NCBI GenBank assembly: GCA_008508345.1
Contig: QNGE01002687.1
Location: forward strand, 42,174 to 106,173
Origin: Paragonimus westermani
Lineage: Eukaryota > Platyhelminthes > Trematoda > Plagiorchiida > Troglotrematidae
Length of the DNA stretch: 64,000 nucleotides
Direction of reading: 5' to 3'
Positions within the stretch are counted from its first letter, which is position 1; each line of letters begins with the position of its first letter. The notes under the pieces were generated by a model. That model was not told where the DNA came from and did not search any database. It saw nothing but the letters and a program-made list of their open reading frames with translations. A program made the position numbers and the translations under genes. This document shows, one piece after another, positions 13,201 through 27,800 of the stretch.

Positions 13201-15828
13201 GTTCGCTTTTGTGCCCACTACTTTCATCAGTGTTGAAAAATCACCACTTTCAAACAGAAAACAGCACTGAAGATGATAGGCAATCCCAAATATGTTGAGT
13301 TTCCATCGGTCATTTTATAGACAAGTGGCTCTGCTCGTTGTTTGCTCGTTTTAGCGCGTGGCATCTTCAAACAATCTGCTTTGCTGAGGTGTTTAATAGA
13401 ATAAAACAGACGCCACATCTGGGTGCCATTTCGATTAATCACTTCGCTGATCTACCGTTTTGTTCGAGTGACTGAAGTTGCTCAGCCTCCCGCGAAGGAT
13501 CTATTGACTTTGTACAGAAGTGTACGTCCAACCCGATGCAAAAAGTTGCCATACAACATGCTTCAACAAGCTACCGTTTAAAAATAAGTTTATGCTCTCC
13601 AGGAGAAAAAGGCCGGAACAGGAAAAAATTATAGTTTCAACATACGACGTTAACCATGCTACTGGTCACCATCAAAACTGTAAGCGTCTCATGATGACAG
13701 GTGTTTCATTGAGCCAATTACAGTGACGTCTAACACCTATCCTGATTAAGCAAACTTGTTAAAACCTACCGCGGTGGACCCGCACAGTCAAAATGTGATA
13801 TAAAACAACCGGGGATTTCACAATAAGAAAGAGCCGGAAATTCAACACTGATGAATACTGATGGTGTTTGAAAAATACATCCCTTAATTTGAGTAAACGG
13901 TTTTTAAAACCCTGCATAGCTCAGCTTTGCTGAAACCGAAAAGTTCGTGAAAATTGTCCGGAAATTCCTACTGAAACAAAAGTACTCCAACATAAAGATT
14001 GTTGGATCCCTTCAACTCCCATGATAAAAGAGATAACCGTTATTGCTACAACCCAACACAAACTTCTGGATCTGATCATGTCACATAATGATCAACCAAC
14101 TTCCAGCTAATAGGGATTCCACGTAACGCATCATTCTAACAATAAATTTGTTGGTTTTGTGTCTTGTATCGTTATATATTTTACTGAAGCTACTGTAATA
14201 GCAGTGGGTTACGGAAAAGATTATATGAAACAACTTCTCAACCCGCTGTTAACTTTCAGATCGACCAAATAAAGTACAAGCATGTGGGTGTGAGTTTCAT
14301 ACACAATATGTGACAAGATTCGTACAGACTCCACGAAAAACAAATGATTTGGGAAAACAGGTTGATCACTTATGTACAGGGATTGACAGGGTTTGTTTGG
14401 CCGATTGTGAGTAGTGACACTTTCAATAATTAAGGTCAACTTCCGAAAGACGTGTCTACTCCGGTGATCTCTAGTAGGCGAAAAATGACCAACGATGAGA
14501 GCATTGGAAAAGGAAATAACGACTCAATCCCCCGATGTAAATACTGAAAACTCAACAGGTCAAAGTACCCTGCTAATTTATGTAAACAATACAAATCCAG
14601 CGAGACGTAGTTTAGTGCACCGTTGAAAACATTTACTAAGGTATAGCACAACACAGCTGGTCCGTGTTGTGGCCGATGAGTAAAAGCGCAGGTTGATTGG
14701 CCAAAAACCGGTAGAATTTATCGGATACGGAACAGTACACAAGTACGGTCAATAGGAAGCTGAAACACAACTCTCAGTCGAAGATAACTGTAAAGTACTC
14801 ACCAACATTCGATTGTACAATGCGCCTAGTTCCAAGGCCAGGCGTGAGCGACGGTTTGAGATGGGTCGCCCGCTTTGTACCGTGTTTCACATGATCGACT
14901 GCCTGTTGCTGACAGGCTTGCAGTTCGAGTTGTGAGTGTCGATAAATGCCTGGACCTCTACGGCTGCGGGAGTCTGGCTCACTCGTTTCTGCGTCCACAT
15001 ACATTTCACGTTTCAAATTTTTTGGGCTATGTGCTCAACGTGTATAGACACTGTTAAGGTTTATGGTTACCTTCACTTTATTTTGAACTGAATTTGGGTG
15101 GATGGCATAACAAAACGCACTCAAACCTGCTGCCAACACAAACGCAGGTAGATCGGACAACCGAGCATAGAATGTCAAAAATGAAACCGTAATCCAGTTC
15201 TACTCTGACACCCACGCTCAGAGGCGAGCAATAGCCTGATTGGCTGGTTCCTAATACGCCAATAGAATCTTCCGTGGATCGATGGATGTAGAAGCTTCAC
15301 GTACGCTAATGCTCACCGCGATTTGGTGAGCAAAGCGAATGGCGAAACACTACGACTGAAGGTCATTGCTTGGTGAAAATGAATTTAGAATTATCCCGGT
15401 CACTAAATTTGTATTAATTTAGTCTAGTCTGATATAGTGAGAAAGCTAGAGGTTAAATATATTGCCTACCGACCACCTGACCAACCGCATAAGATTGCGA
15501 AGGCGCACTATCAATTATTTTGCGTGGGAAACAGTTTAAAGATTAATTTTTCGGCAAAATATTCTGCCTTCTGGAGGTTTAAGAAAATCATCCCTAGTAG
15601 GTCAGAATAGGAATGCCATGTGTTTAGTAAAAGGGAAGTAGCATCGGTCGCGTGGGTTGTACATGACGTGTCAGGTATCAGCACTTGTCCACGAAATGAA
15701 CCTCGTAATGCTTATTTACCAAATTTATCCTGAGCTCCAACTCATGATTTGGATGATTCGCTGTTACCTCGGTAGCTAAGCATTGTCGTGATAATGAAAA
15801 GTGAAATGGCGCATTCTCATCATCATCG

Positions 15829-15878
<50 letters not shown>

Positions 15879-18800
15879 GTAGACAGCAATACATCAGTGG
15901 TTCACACCAATGCTTAACTGTCACAACCATGAAGGAAAAGCAAACCCTATATAGCAAGAGAGAAGGAAAAAGAAGGGGACGGGAAGGGACCTAACTACTG
16001 AAAATGACTACGTCCATATTCAAACATTCAGCATCAAGGTGCTCACACCATGCAAACAAACAACCCAGCTGCAAGTGATGTAACACACTCACCGACTGAT
16101 CACTACTCGTAGCATGTGTTGTGCAGTCCGAAATGCTATCGCTTTCCACAATGAGAGGAAGTAACACTAAACATCCGTGTTCCAGCTGAAATATTCACTA
16201 TCTTCTGTATGTACCGTCTAGTTTTACTTACTTGAAATATTGCTAAGCTGGATTTCTCTGTTTACCATAACACTTCTTGTTAGGTCAGTTTTGCCCCGTC
16301 CTAAATGAACAGCTAGCTTAGTCTAAATTCGTCTCATCAGCTGAACAGTCCAGTATGATTACCACACTTACCACTGACTAAGTAAAACATTACCATTGCT
16401 GATAATAGGGGTACACTTATAGTTAGTTCCACCAAAATCAATGAACGTTCATTGTCTCTGAGGTGTATTTTAGGAACTCACGTGTAACATAATCAACAAA
16501 AGGGCTGGGGTATATGTAGATATCAAAATGGGCAGCACAACGTCAACTTGCTTACCATTTGAAAGCAATTGGCACATAACTCACCTATGAATGATATATG
16601 TATATAACTATAAGGTCATTCTTATATACATCGGCAGAAGGATGTTAGATGAGCTATCACCTTCTGGCTTGTTGGCGACGCATTTACTAGTTTGATTAAC
16701 CCATGACTGATAGAAGTACTATTGACATAATATTGCTGTGTGCCAAGCACGCGGATGATACAAGGATTATTTGTTCAGAAAATACACTGGTTATGCGTTT
16801 CAACAGGACCACAAACAAAAACACTCGTCTACGTACGACACTCGTCTCAGGACGTTAAGGTTGCCCCGGACACCAGTACTCAGTTCCTTTATGTAGCAAG
16901 AACGATTTCGTGCGATACTGCACTCTAATGTTCCTTCCTTCATTATACCCGCGTCCATTTAGATGTCAAAATCCAAGCTCTTGCCCCACTACGGAATACT
17001 AGTGGTGTGAGTACTATAGTGCCAACGCTAGTCCTCATTACAATGTAAATTTTCCCTGAAATCAAATTTTCATGGTAAATAATAAATGTCACTTATGCAC
17101 GTAAAGTTCAGGAAATGGTCGCTCTCAGAACAAAACCAGAAGTAATTGTGCGCGAAGTAAATTGTGATCCAAATGACATCATGGCAAGCCTTATGGAGCC
17201 ACACACATCACTGACTGCAGCAATTCTTCATGTCAGCAAGCAGCAGGCTGGGTAGTAACGAAACCGCCAACCCAGCAGGAGACGTGTGACGAACGCACTC
17301 GAAGAAACAACCAGGATTTTCGAAACTCATGACCAACTTCGTGGTCACAATCAACTCTTTGTGGTCTGGGTTACCAATATCCGGTGCAGTGAACGCTATG
17401 AGAGTATGTGGGGCTATTGACTCAATCTTCATGATCTGTGCAGTTTTAGTGCCTGACCATTTAATCGTGGGCCCCTAAAATTTTTGAACCTCGAGCTGGC
17501 GAGTAGTCAATCCATCCACGTGATCGCCCCCATATGACGCAGCTAAATGACGGAGAATGGGGTTGCTAACTGTGGCTTTTCGTTCATAATGAACAGAACA
17601 CCATCAGGAAGGGTAGTATGCAGGCATTGTACCTCGTTACTTTCAGAGAATGCCTGGCTCTTTTGATAAACGCAGACAGGTAGAACGACTACCAAACTTT
17701 AGCTATTGACTACTTTTGTCTTTGTATAGTTTGACCTGTTAATTCAGATTATCTACAGCTAGCAGTGCATGTGTTTATTGTTGGGCAAGCAAAAGTTTGA
17801 ATGTTGATGTGTTGCACCTCATCCGTTGATGCAAAACTTTTTGAATGACCTTTTCGCTAGTTTTCTTAAACAACTGAACTCGTGTTTCACTTTTGTTGGA
17901 ACTCCTCAGTAGTGCTACAGTCAACTGGACAGCTACCTGAACGCCTGTACAGCTACTTGTGAATACAGTGTACTGACCGAAATCTCATACCAGAGACCAG
18001 CTCAACTGAGTTCAGTTAAATGGGTTTCGCGGAAGCGCAGCGAAACTGCCAATAAGGTTCGTTGAAGAGTTTTAATACGCCGACTTACCAGTGCCAGAGT
18101 GAACTAGGCTTCGGCAGTCAGAATAACCAGGTTTATACAAAAGCTACGGAAAAGCACACAAAATGGACCCAGAAGCTCATTTTTCCTGGTTAGCTCATTT
18201 GGAAATGATAGTTATCTATTTTTAACAGCAACAATACATAAGAAATTAAATGTCCCGTTTCCATTCAAGATATTAATTCGAGAATATGCCGAAGTTTGCC
18301 TTCACATTAATGAAAACCACTGTTGTGTGTTAGTGATCCACTGACCCTCTTGAAAAAGCTCAATTAAAACCTCAGGCGGTACACAACGTTTTGCTACCCC
18401 GTACTGATTATCGAATAGATTATCAACACCATTGACCTCAATTGGTTCATCAACCGGTCGATTAGATCAGAAGAATTGCATCGATCCACTGTTAATGGAC
18501 AACCAAGTTCGAGTTAGGAAACTGGTCTGTATCACCAGTTTCGTGGTTTCTGTCTACGTTTAGCTCGACCCTATTGACCCTGATTAACACAAGATCATAA
18601 CGTGAGGTCACAGATTTTTCTAGCGTGAACCACATGTAGTGCATACATACGGACATCCCCGGCGTACTGTTCATTGGTCTGTTATACGTCCAGTGCCCTA
18701 ACACATTAGTGAATATTCAAATAAGTCGTGATACTCGGAATTAGGGACTTCGAATAGTTCTAGAAATCGTACTTGAATCGAAACCTCCTACGCAAGTAAT

Positions 18801-21800
18801 AAGGAGAAGACCTGGTACTGGTAGCAGTAAGCAATTGTTATTCATGAATTGAGACGCCGAATTTATAGATGTACAACAGTATTAAAGAAATCACAGCCTG
18901 TCATTGGCTGATCTCATTAGCACATGCAACATCATAAACTGTACGTTAATTGGTGGAATACGGAACAGATGAATTGGCGAATAACGGAAGGCACAACACT
19001 GAGACCGTTCGTCCAATCCTGATGTTGTATCTTTAACGTGATATTTGGACTGGCCGCTTGTCAGATCTTCTGTTGTGTCGAGGTTTGGATAAGCGCTGAA
19101 TCGAGTGGATTTCCACCACAACCTTCTCCTATTCTAGATGCCTCCACAATTATATTTGACGGTCGTTCTGATCTTCTCAGGGCACCGAACTCTTGCAGTA
19201 CGTGTTCTGATTCCTTCATGGCCACTTATTCAGTGCTTCGAAACTGGATTTGGTCGGTCTGTCTCCGATGAATCGGCGCATCAAGCAGTCAATCGGATCA
19301 ACGAAGATGATAGCGAAGTGATAAGCCGGCTCAATGGATCAAGAGGACAGAAAGGAATCTACGCATATTTGCTCATAGAAGATACAAAAAGAAAATGGCA
19401 ACTAAACTTCGGTGCATCAGTTGCGACACTGCCAGTCAAGAATCCGAAGAACGGGAAGATTTATATGATTGATTTTTTCGTGGTCGATCGGGATTCAACG
19501 CCCATTCTAGGTGTTGATGCCATTCAGTCGATGGGTTTCATCATCGTTAATCGCGATGAATTTCTGCATAAATTAGCCGATTTCGATGTTCTTGACCAGT
19601 ATTCATGTGTTTTTGATTCGATTCTCGGTCACATGGCAGGCGCTGTTAGTTTATCGATGGTTAGCGATGCCGTCCCTGTTGCGTTGCCAATTTGAGGGAT
19701 TCCGTTGGCCGTATGAGATAAGTGCAAAGCAGAATCAGACCGACTTGTTCAAATTGACGTGATTACTCCGGTATAGAAACCGATCGACTGGGTCAGTCAG
19801 ATTGCTGTAACTTTGAAAATCAGGTGACATCCGGTTGTGTACCGATCCCAAACCACTGAATAAGATGCTTCGAAGAGGATATTACTGTCCACCAACTGTC
19901 GATGACATTTTATCAGAACTGAGTCAAGCCCAATTTTTCACAAAGGTGGGCCCATCCTCGGCTTTTTGGCAAATAGAACTTGACGAGCAGTCCAATTACA
20001 TTACCACATTCGGAACCTCCTCTGGACGTTTATGTTGGTTGCGTTTGCCTTTCGGACTGGAGGTTTCTAGTGAAATGTTTCAAAAACGTTTCATCTAGGC
20101 ACTTGACAATTTGAAAGGAATCACGTGTGTTGCAGATGACGCGCTAACTTTTTGGAAAAACTTTGGAGGATCGTGACAGAAACCTGGAGGAATTTCTGAA
20201 GCGCTGTATAGATCGAGGAATTCGCCTGTCGCGCAACAAAGTGGCTTTAAGGGAAAAAGAAGTCACTTTTCACGGACACTTGTTAACATCAAGCGGACTC
20301 AAGGTAGACCCCGGGTAGACAAAGGCTATAGTCACACTGCCAGCTCCTGAAGATGTGAAAGCAGTATCCCGACTGAATGGAATGGTCAATTATCTGAGTG
20401 AGTTCTTTCCAAACCTATCCGATATGATGCATCCAATCCGCATGTTGACCCATAAAGGAGTGCCATAGAAATGGGAGGAGGAGCAGCAGACAGCATTCGA
20501 AAAAATCAAACGAGTTATTACCGAGGCCTCTATATTGAACTACTACAATCCAGCATTATCTCTGGTCATTCAATGTGATAGCAATGAATTTGCTCTGGGG
20601 ACGGTATTATTACAAATTGGAAGACCAGTGGACTAGAGAAGCCGGAGTCTTTCGCCTGCTGAACGAAACTACGCGCAAATTGTGTAGGAAATGCTGGCTG
20701 TGATATTCGCCCTAGAACGGTTCAGCAATTATAATTTCGGCCGGAAAACAATGGTTCACACCGACCACAAACCACTAGTTTCGATAGTGAAGAAACCGTT
20801 ATCTGGTGCACCGTGAAGGTTACAAAGAATGCTAATCAGAATGCAAAAATGTGACGTCAAACTGACCTATCAGCCGGGGACTCAGATGCACATAGCTGAC
20901 ACTTTGTCCAGAGCTTGCGACACTATTGCGGCTATGGATTACACTATGGCGGAAATCGCACTAATCCCCGACTTAAAAGAAGCAACGGCACAAGACTCTA
21001 CGTTACAACGTCTGGCTGAAACAATTAGAAGTGAATGGCTACACGATAAGAAAAAGTTGCCCGAGGAATTAGCAGTCAATTAATCCAGGAATACGGCTTT
21101 ATATTCAAGGGGAAAAGAGTCGCAATTCCAGGGATATTTCAGCGGAAGATGTTGGAGCACGTTCACTTGGCAAATATTGAACAGCTGTATCCGGAGAGCA
21201 AAGGAGCTTTTCTATTGGCCTCAGATTTCGAGTTCCATAAGGGACTGCATACAGAGCTGTATTGCATGTTGGGCTACTGACTCAAAACAAACTAAGAAAA
21301 CGATGTTGATGCGTCAAATCCCTCAAAGACCCTGGTAAATATTATCGGCGGACATCTTTGCATTCAACAATAAGCAGTACTTGGTGATACTAGACCATTT
21401 CAGCAGTTTCTACTAGTTAGAATGGCTGAGTTCCACTACTTCCAGCGCGGTCGTTAATAGACTTCGAGCCCAATTTGCGCGCCACGGTATACCTGAGATC
21501 TTTTCCGACAACGGACCACAGTTCATCGGCGCGGATTTTAGAACGTTTGCTGAAAAAAGAGGATCCGAGCACCGTACGAGCAGTCCCTACTACAGTCAGT
21601 CAAATGGTAAAGCCGAAGCGGCGGTCAAAATGGCAAAGCAACTGCTGCAACTTAATGTTACTGGAGAAACGGAATACTCCTAACGAAACTATGTCCCACA
21701 GCTCGGCTCAAAGAATTTTGGTGCGAAGAACACGCACGCATTTGCCGATAATGGGAGAACTACTAACCTCCCAATCGGCGAACATACCTGAAGTGCACGA

Positions 21801-24800
21801 TGATTTGAGGAGAAAAATGCTAACCCAAAAGCGATACCACGACAAAGGAGCCCGCGACCTACCGATTCTACGGGTAGGCGACAAGGTATGGGTACAGTGC
21901 GTTACAGAAAACACACGGCGATGGATAGAAGGAGTGGTGGTGAGGTACTGCGGTTATCGGTCATACGAAATAGATTCCAGAGAGGTACTGAAGAGTAAGA
22001 ATCGGGTGCATTTGAGAAAAAGAGTAACACCGGATGAAGAGCTCCTCAAAGAGAAGAAAGTATTATCACGAACCAGGAGAGGATTGTGTTACGAAAAAAG
22101 AAAGGATGTGAGGGGATTGGATTGGACAAACGCATCGATACAAAGTCAACCATTGATTTGCAGAAGGCTACGGCCAATCAGTGTCAAAAACGCGCACAGA
22201 CTAGTATGTCAGCGCGGGGACCAATCAGCACTGCACGGTGCTCCAGCATCGGCTTTTGTTATAACGAGCACCGGAGTGAAACAAGTTGGTTAAGTGCGTC
22301 TCGCGTTAAAACAAACGAGCTACAAGCGGAATCGATTCGACCAATGAGAAGGCGGAAGTGTCAGCACCAATTGTAATTCTTCATTTACTGATGATTCTGG
22401 TCTATGAAACAATCAATAGAAACTCAATAAACTGAGATTTGCTTTGTGCTACGAAGACTGACTTCTGCTTACGTTCCGGAAGGTAGCGATTTTCAACACT
22501 GCCAACTCTGGTAGTGGATTGCATTAATCACTTTTGCCTTCAATAACCGACTGTGTGAACTGAATTTTGAAACCACACCAGTATGCCGAAAATACTGGAT
22601 CTTTGACGGATGTCTTGCTAGTTGGTGAGTTGAGTAACAGTGGATGGAAAAGATGTCGACAAAAGACTTTGGTATAACCATACACAAACCCCAACTACAA
22701 GCGTCCAATCGCATTTGATAGTTTGATGGTCCGTTTTGTGGACTGTGGACAACAAACATTCAAGTGTAAAATAGAGAAAACGTCCACCAAAATACCTGTG
22801 GTTGACCTTGTGCGAGGATATCTAAATCGTAACATCAGTTTCTAAACCGAAATCACACAGAAACCTGTTAGAGTGTGTAGGCTTATCAGTAGCCACTGTG
22901 AATCACTGTCATCGTTTTTAAAAACTCCCTGATGTAATTAGCTATTACAAAGAACGGTCATACGGTAGCCGTATATATTGGGGTTAATCCGACCTATTAC
23001 AATCAACAACTAACAATAGACACTGCTCAAGTGCCCCAATTTTCCAAAGGTACCCACAGTTAACTGGTCTCAACTTACCCTAGTAAACGTAGCTGCAGTG
23101 TGAGTGTAAACATGCAGTGTACCTCCAAATGTTTCCGTTATATTAAGATTTGTACATGAACAGTGCTGCTGAAGTTATTGGAACAATTTTTCTTTGTATG
23201 TTGTGCGTTTGTACTGTTGACCATCCACTCCATATTCAAAAACTGACAAGAAATCAACTCAAAAGACTTCGGTTTACACATCCACTTTAAACAATATTCA
23301 ACGAAACCGTCACTGCGTGTCTGTGATCAGTGTAAATAAGTGTGCACATAACGTTGTGACTCGACTTTCATTGATTGCTTGTAATGTAACGAAGTAGGGA
23401 ATAATCTGTACACACCAACCTAGCAAGCTAAAATCTGGCTGAAACTCATGTGGCATTACTGTTGTTCTCTGAACCACACCAAACCGATATCCATGAAATG
23501 AGCACGGAGACGTAGAAGTGAATGTGCAAAGAACAGAAGGTTTTGTTTGGGAATCTGTGCAGTTGGCAACATTGACCCACGTGTCGCAGTTGCAGTAGTT
23601 TTGGAGTTCACGAACGATAACTCCTTCTTATCGAGAAGATTGGGCAACATGATAATAACCCTCATGCAAGAATGGTTCAACGTTCGGGTGTATTAATTCA
23701 GTCGTGCCTAGTGTGAGGTCACCGGCGCTGTGTTCAACATGGTTAACTCATGAAAGCGCGGCCTGAGTTGTAGTCCCGGCCGTGGGAAGGCTACGTACTA
23801 CTGATGAGCCCCAACAAGAGTGAAACCCAAGCCTAATGCTTCTTTTCGAAAGGGGATGGCTGGAAAGTCTACCTGAGCGCGAAAGCTGTGATCTAATGGG
23901 AGTGATGTTAAACTTGAAGACCATTTAGCTTGAACCACGCAGTAGCCAACATAATAGCATTCAATAAAAAGAGGCTTTTCCTAATGTTGCCCTACCTACT
24001 ATGGTCCTACTAGCTGAGCGGTCTTCAGTTCGAATAACCGTTATATGAATCTTGTCCAGACTCCAGTACTCTATCAGTATCCTGATTCGCGTGCAATCGT
24101 ATAATTGCAAGGCAATAACTATCAGATGCTTTCACACCAAATAGTAGTTCATTCTCTGTATTGTAATCCGAATAGCATGTAGACTTTGTTAGTTGTGATG
24201 AGAGGTCCTTCATTATATAGAACTGTGTAATCGTCTCAGCAGGTTGCAAGCCAGTCAAGCGATGACGTAATGTTCAAATGGTCCTTAATAATTGCAAGTT
24301 CTAAGGACAGTCTCGTTAAGAAAGAACCAAAGCCGTAATCGCATGGCTGTTTCAAAGATATTTCGAAAATTATATTCTTACTAACTGCCCCACATCGGTC
24401 TAATTTTATGAGCTTACAGTTCATTACCCAACACAAGGAACAACACCTACGAAAAGAAAAACTGTTGCTTCTTGAGTCAACATACAAGAGTTGGTAGCTC
24501 TGAGGATTGCTGATTTCATCTTCTGGATGCAGTATGCTTTTGAATTATTTGCCTAACAACGTTCTTTCTAAGAAGAATAATGTTGCTTCATGGAGACTGA
24601 CTGACTCTTTATAACGCTGACTTTTCAACAAGCAAGGTCTTCTGATATGCGCTCGATAAGCTGGATTATCTCATTGTTAGAAATCCAATAGCGTCAGACA
24701 GAATGATCTCGACGAGCATTTGGGTGGTTCAAATCGACCTATCTTCCGCGATGCACTACCGTGCTGACTCTACAGAAAGGACTGTTCACGGACTACAAAA

Positions 24801-27800
24801 TCTCGAACTTTTGAAGCAATGTATTAGTGGAGCAACCAATGACACGTTATGCGCGAAACCAGAGTACGATGCACTACAAATTCCTCAAGACATTTCTCTA
24901 TAAAAAAAATGCGACCCCATGAAAAGTCCGTCCCTAATATAATCGACACTGTCATCATAGAACTATGTAGCATCTTGTAGGCCTTGAATCGTAATGAGTT
25001 GACAAAAGGTTAGAAATGTTTTGCATCGTTTCTTCCCATCGTATAACCCACAACTATACCCACTGTCAGGGTCAGTTATGTTTCCAAATACTCCAGGTAC
25101 CAAGAAAAATCTTGTAAGCGGCAGTAAGGATTGGTAGTTGGTAGGCTCTTCAGTGGTTCACCATTTTCAGGACCACGTGCACAAGAGATGTTAATGTATG
25201 TCACTTGTGCTATAAGTCGTACGTTTCTAAACAAACTCCATATCTTTGTACCGAAACAGCACACATATTGAGTTTTGTGGTTTGGATGTCGGCGTTCAGC
25301 CACTTGTACTGCCCATGTTCTTTGGTTTCCTTGCCAACTCCCTTAAGCTTGTTCTTGAAACAACAACCTGAACACTGTTTCTGAGTGAACACACTAACTG
25401 CCCTTTTGAAACTGCGCTTGATTTAAAAACTATGGAAAGTTTGGTTTATACAATCTCCTGTAGACAAGTGGGAGTGTTCTTCACGCTCACGATCAAATTT
25501 GCAAACTGGCCAGGCAAACGCTGTCAACAGACGCTAACCTAGTTGAACACGTCTATCGTCAAAACATTCACCACCGAACGAACACTGTCGACACAACAGT
25601 ACGACACTGAAATCCACGCGCTTATTTGATACCAGACAAACCAGAGACAAATATTTAGATTAGATCAAATCTGTAACCAAAGGCGTCAGTTACATATTCC
25701 GGTAACATCGTGAACACGGTGAGAAAAAACCCCAACCAAAGTGGCCACCGCAACAGTGTACACGCTGACACGAGAATCATACGCCCGCATGTGCCTCTAT
25801 CGATATGAGCAGCTGGCTGGGGTGGTGACGACTCGACGAAGAACGTGAGACGTGTACCTGTAGCTAGTTCAACGATCACCTTTAGGCAAACATTTTTACC
25901 ATTGATGCCGTGCACTATTTCTGTGTCCTTCGCCTGAACCGTTTGGAGAAACATGTGGCACAATTCGGATAACCTGTAAAACACGTGCAACTCACTGTAG
26001 AAAAACGAACGGCGCAGTTAACCGTCCCTTGATTGTATACGTTTTATATTTGCAAAATGAAAAAACTGATAGATAACTTCAACCGATTTAGTGTTTGCTA
26101 TGGTTTCCATCAGGGCTTGAGACGGCACTCGTGCATAAGCGTGAAATTTCGGTGTGACTGCGGCTAAGGAAGTAGAGCGCTTGACGCGTCTAGGCACACT
26201 GTGTCTGTCGCTGGGTCGTGTCCAGCTGATGCCCACAGTGCTCGCATTTGCGTTTCTTCTAAATTAGTCAATCTTCTGGGTTAATTATCAGTACTGTGAT
26301 TTTATTACCTACCGGTGGCGTTAGTGGATTCCAACGTAAGCTGATCGGGATTCCTTTCCTGGGCAATCAACCTCCTGGATTACTTGATGGATTCTACAGA
26401 TGATGGTGGGATGGTTGCGAGAATAGGTGCAAATGTGAAATTTTTGGGCTTCCAGCGTGGCTTATAGCTCAGAGGGTAGACAATTGTCGCATGCTGTTTC
26501 TGCTGTGTTGAATTTAATCTTCTGGCAGATGGGTTGTGGAACGGGGTTCCTGAAGCGTACACGCTTTTTTATTCTACAGCATAACAATGCATAATGTGCC
26601 ACACTTACACTGCACTTATGAGACTAACAGTAGTCAGAACCATCAAGCAGAAAGCGTTCTGTGAAATTTCCTTTGGAGGCTAAACTATTGTTACCACAGT
26701 GGTTGTTACTCACGTACACACCCGACGGTGTTAATTCACTTGGTGATATAGATTGTTAGCTGAGAGCGACTTCGTTTTGCCAGTATGTTCCTCACTGTCG
26801 CATAGCAATTCCAACATCATCATTGCTAACGTGTTCAATTGCTGACGTATGAAGGATGTTACGCTTTCAGTTCGAGTCACACTAGCTAGTACATACTGAA
26901 TGAATGTCTGTGAGTGAGTGAACAGCAGAGTGTATCAGTACAAATATGGTAGCAACTATCACAACTCAAAAATGAGCTTCCCAATATCTCACTATACTGG
27001 TTCCCGGTTATATTGGAGACAGTGTATACGGTATATGGATGCTGATTACCAATGATCAACTGAAATAAGATCTAATAGGTAGTTGTCGCCACGAATTGTC
27101 CTGCTGAGGATAACGCGGCTTTGGCATTGATATGTTCNNNNNNNNNNNNNNNNNNNNNNNNNNNNNNNNNNNNNNNNNNNNNNNNNNNNNNNNNNNNNNN
27201 NNNNNNNNNNNNNNNNNNNNNNNNNNNNNNNNNNNNNNNNNNNNNNNNNNNNNNNNNNNNNNNNNNNNNNNNNNNNNNNNNNNNNNNNNNNNNNNNNNNN
27301 NNNNNNNNNNNNNNNNNNNNNNNNNNNNNNNNNNNNNNNNNNNNNNNNNNNNNNNNNNNNNNNNNNNNNNNNNNNNNNNNNNNNNNNNNNNNNNNNNNNN
27401 NNNNNNNNNNNNNNNNNNNNNNNNNNNNNNNNNNNNNNNNNNNNNNNNNNNNNNNNNNNNNNNNNNNNNNNNNNNNNNNNNNNNNNNNNNNNNNNNNNNN
27501 NNNNNNNNNNNNNNNNNNNNNNNNNNNNNNNNNNNNNNNNNNNNCAGACTGGGTGGTTGCTGCGAAAACTAAGGAGTTGGTCCGTGTGTGTTTCTTTCCG
27601 ATAAACCGAGGTCTCCAGTGTTCCATCAGGTTTGCGGTTGATTAGCACATCTAGGAACGGTAGTTGGTTGTCAGTTTCAGTCTCCATCGTAAATTTAATA
27701 TCGTTGAAAACGTTGTTCAGCAGTCTGTGTGTGTCCTTAATCATTGAGAGTTTGAGGATTACGAATGTATCGTCAACATATCGTACCCAGAGTTTCGGTT

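Larger units (their letters stand above)
10560..14802 (-). other. TBC1D30 intron with SINE-like relic and an orphan ORF
   Basis: A phase-1 intron. It contains a tRNA-like box A relic near 10.7 kb and a 201-codon minus-strand ORF at 12063-12668 that I do not recognise. The rest is AT-rich sequence without recognisable repeats. Confidence 0.55.
19130..22498 (+). mobile_element. Decayed Ty3/gypsy LTR retrotransposon (pol plus 3' LTR)
   Basis: The order protease, reverse transcriptase, RNase H, integrase is the Ty3/gypsy (Metaviridae) arrangement. Several stops and frameshifts interrupt it, for example TAG codons after QKRFI and before EMLAVIFALE. The 3' LTR is at 22087-22498. I see no 5' LTR or gag, so the copy is 5'-truncated. 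It lies antisense inside the TBC1D30 intron. A solo LTR of the same family is at 41007-41399. Confidence 0.88.

Noticed and set aside
15788..15994. ORF with a run of histidines, resembling a metal-binding or poly-His protein
   Set aside because: It is the (ATC)n tail of an antisense RTE 3' end read on the opposite strand; the following residues are the reversed 3' UTR.
17208..17432. 75-codon minus ORF after an acceptor-like ctgcacag
   Set aside because: Only a moderate splice signal; the peptide is unrecognised and nothing ties it to TBC1D30.
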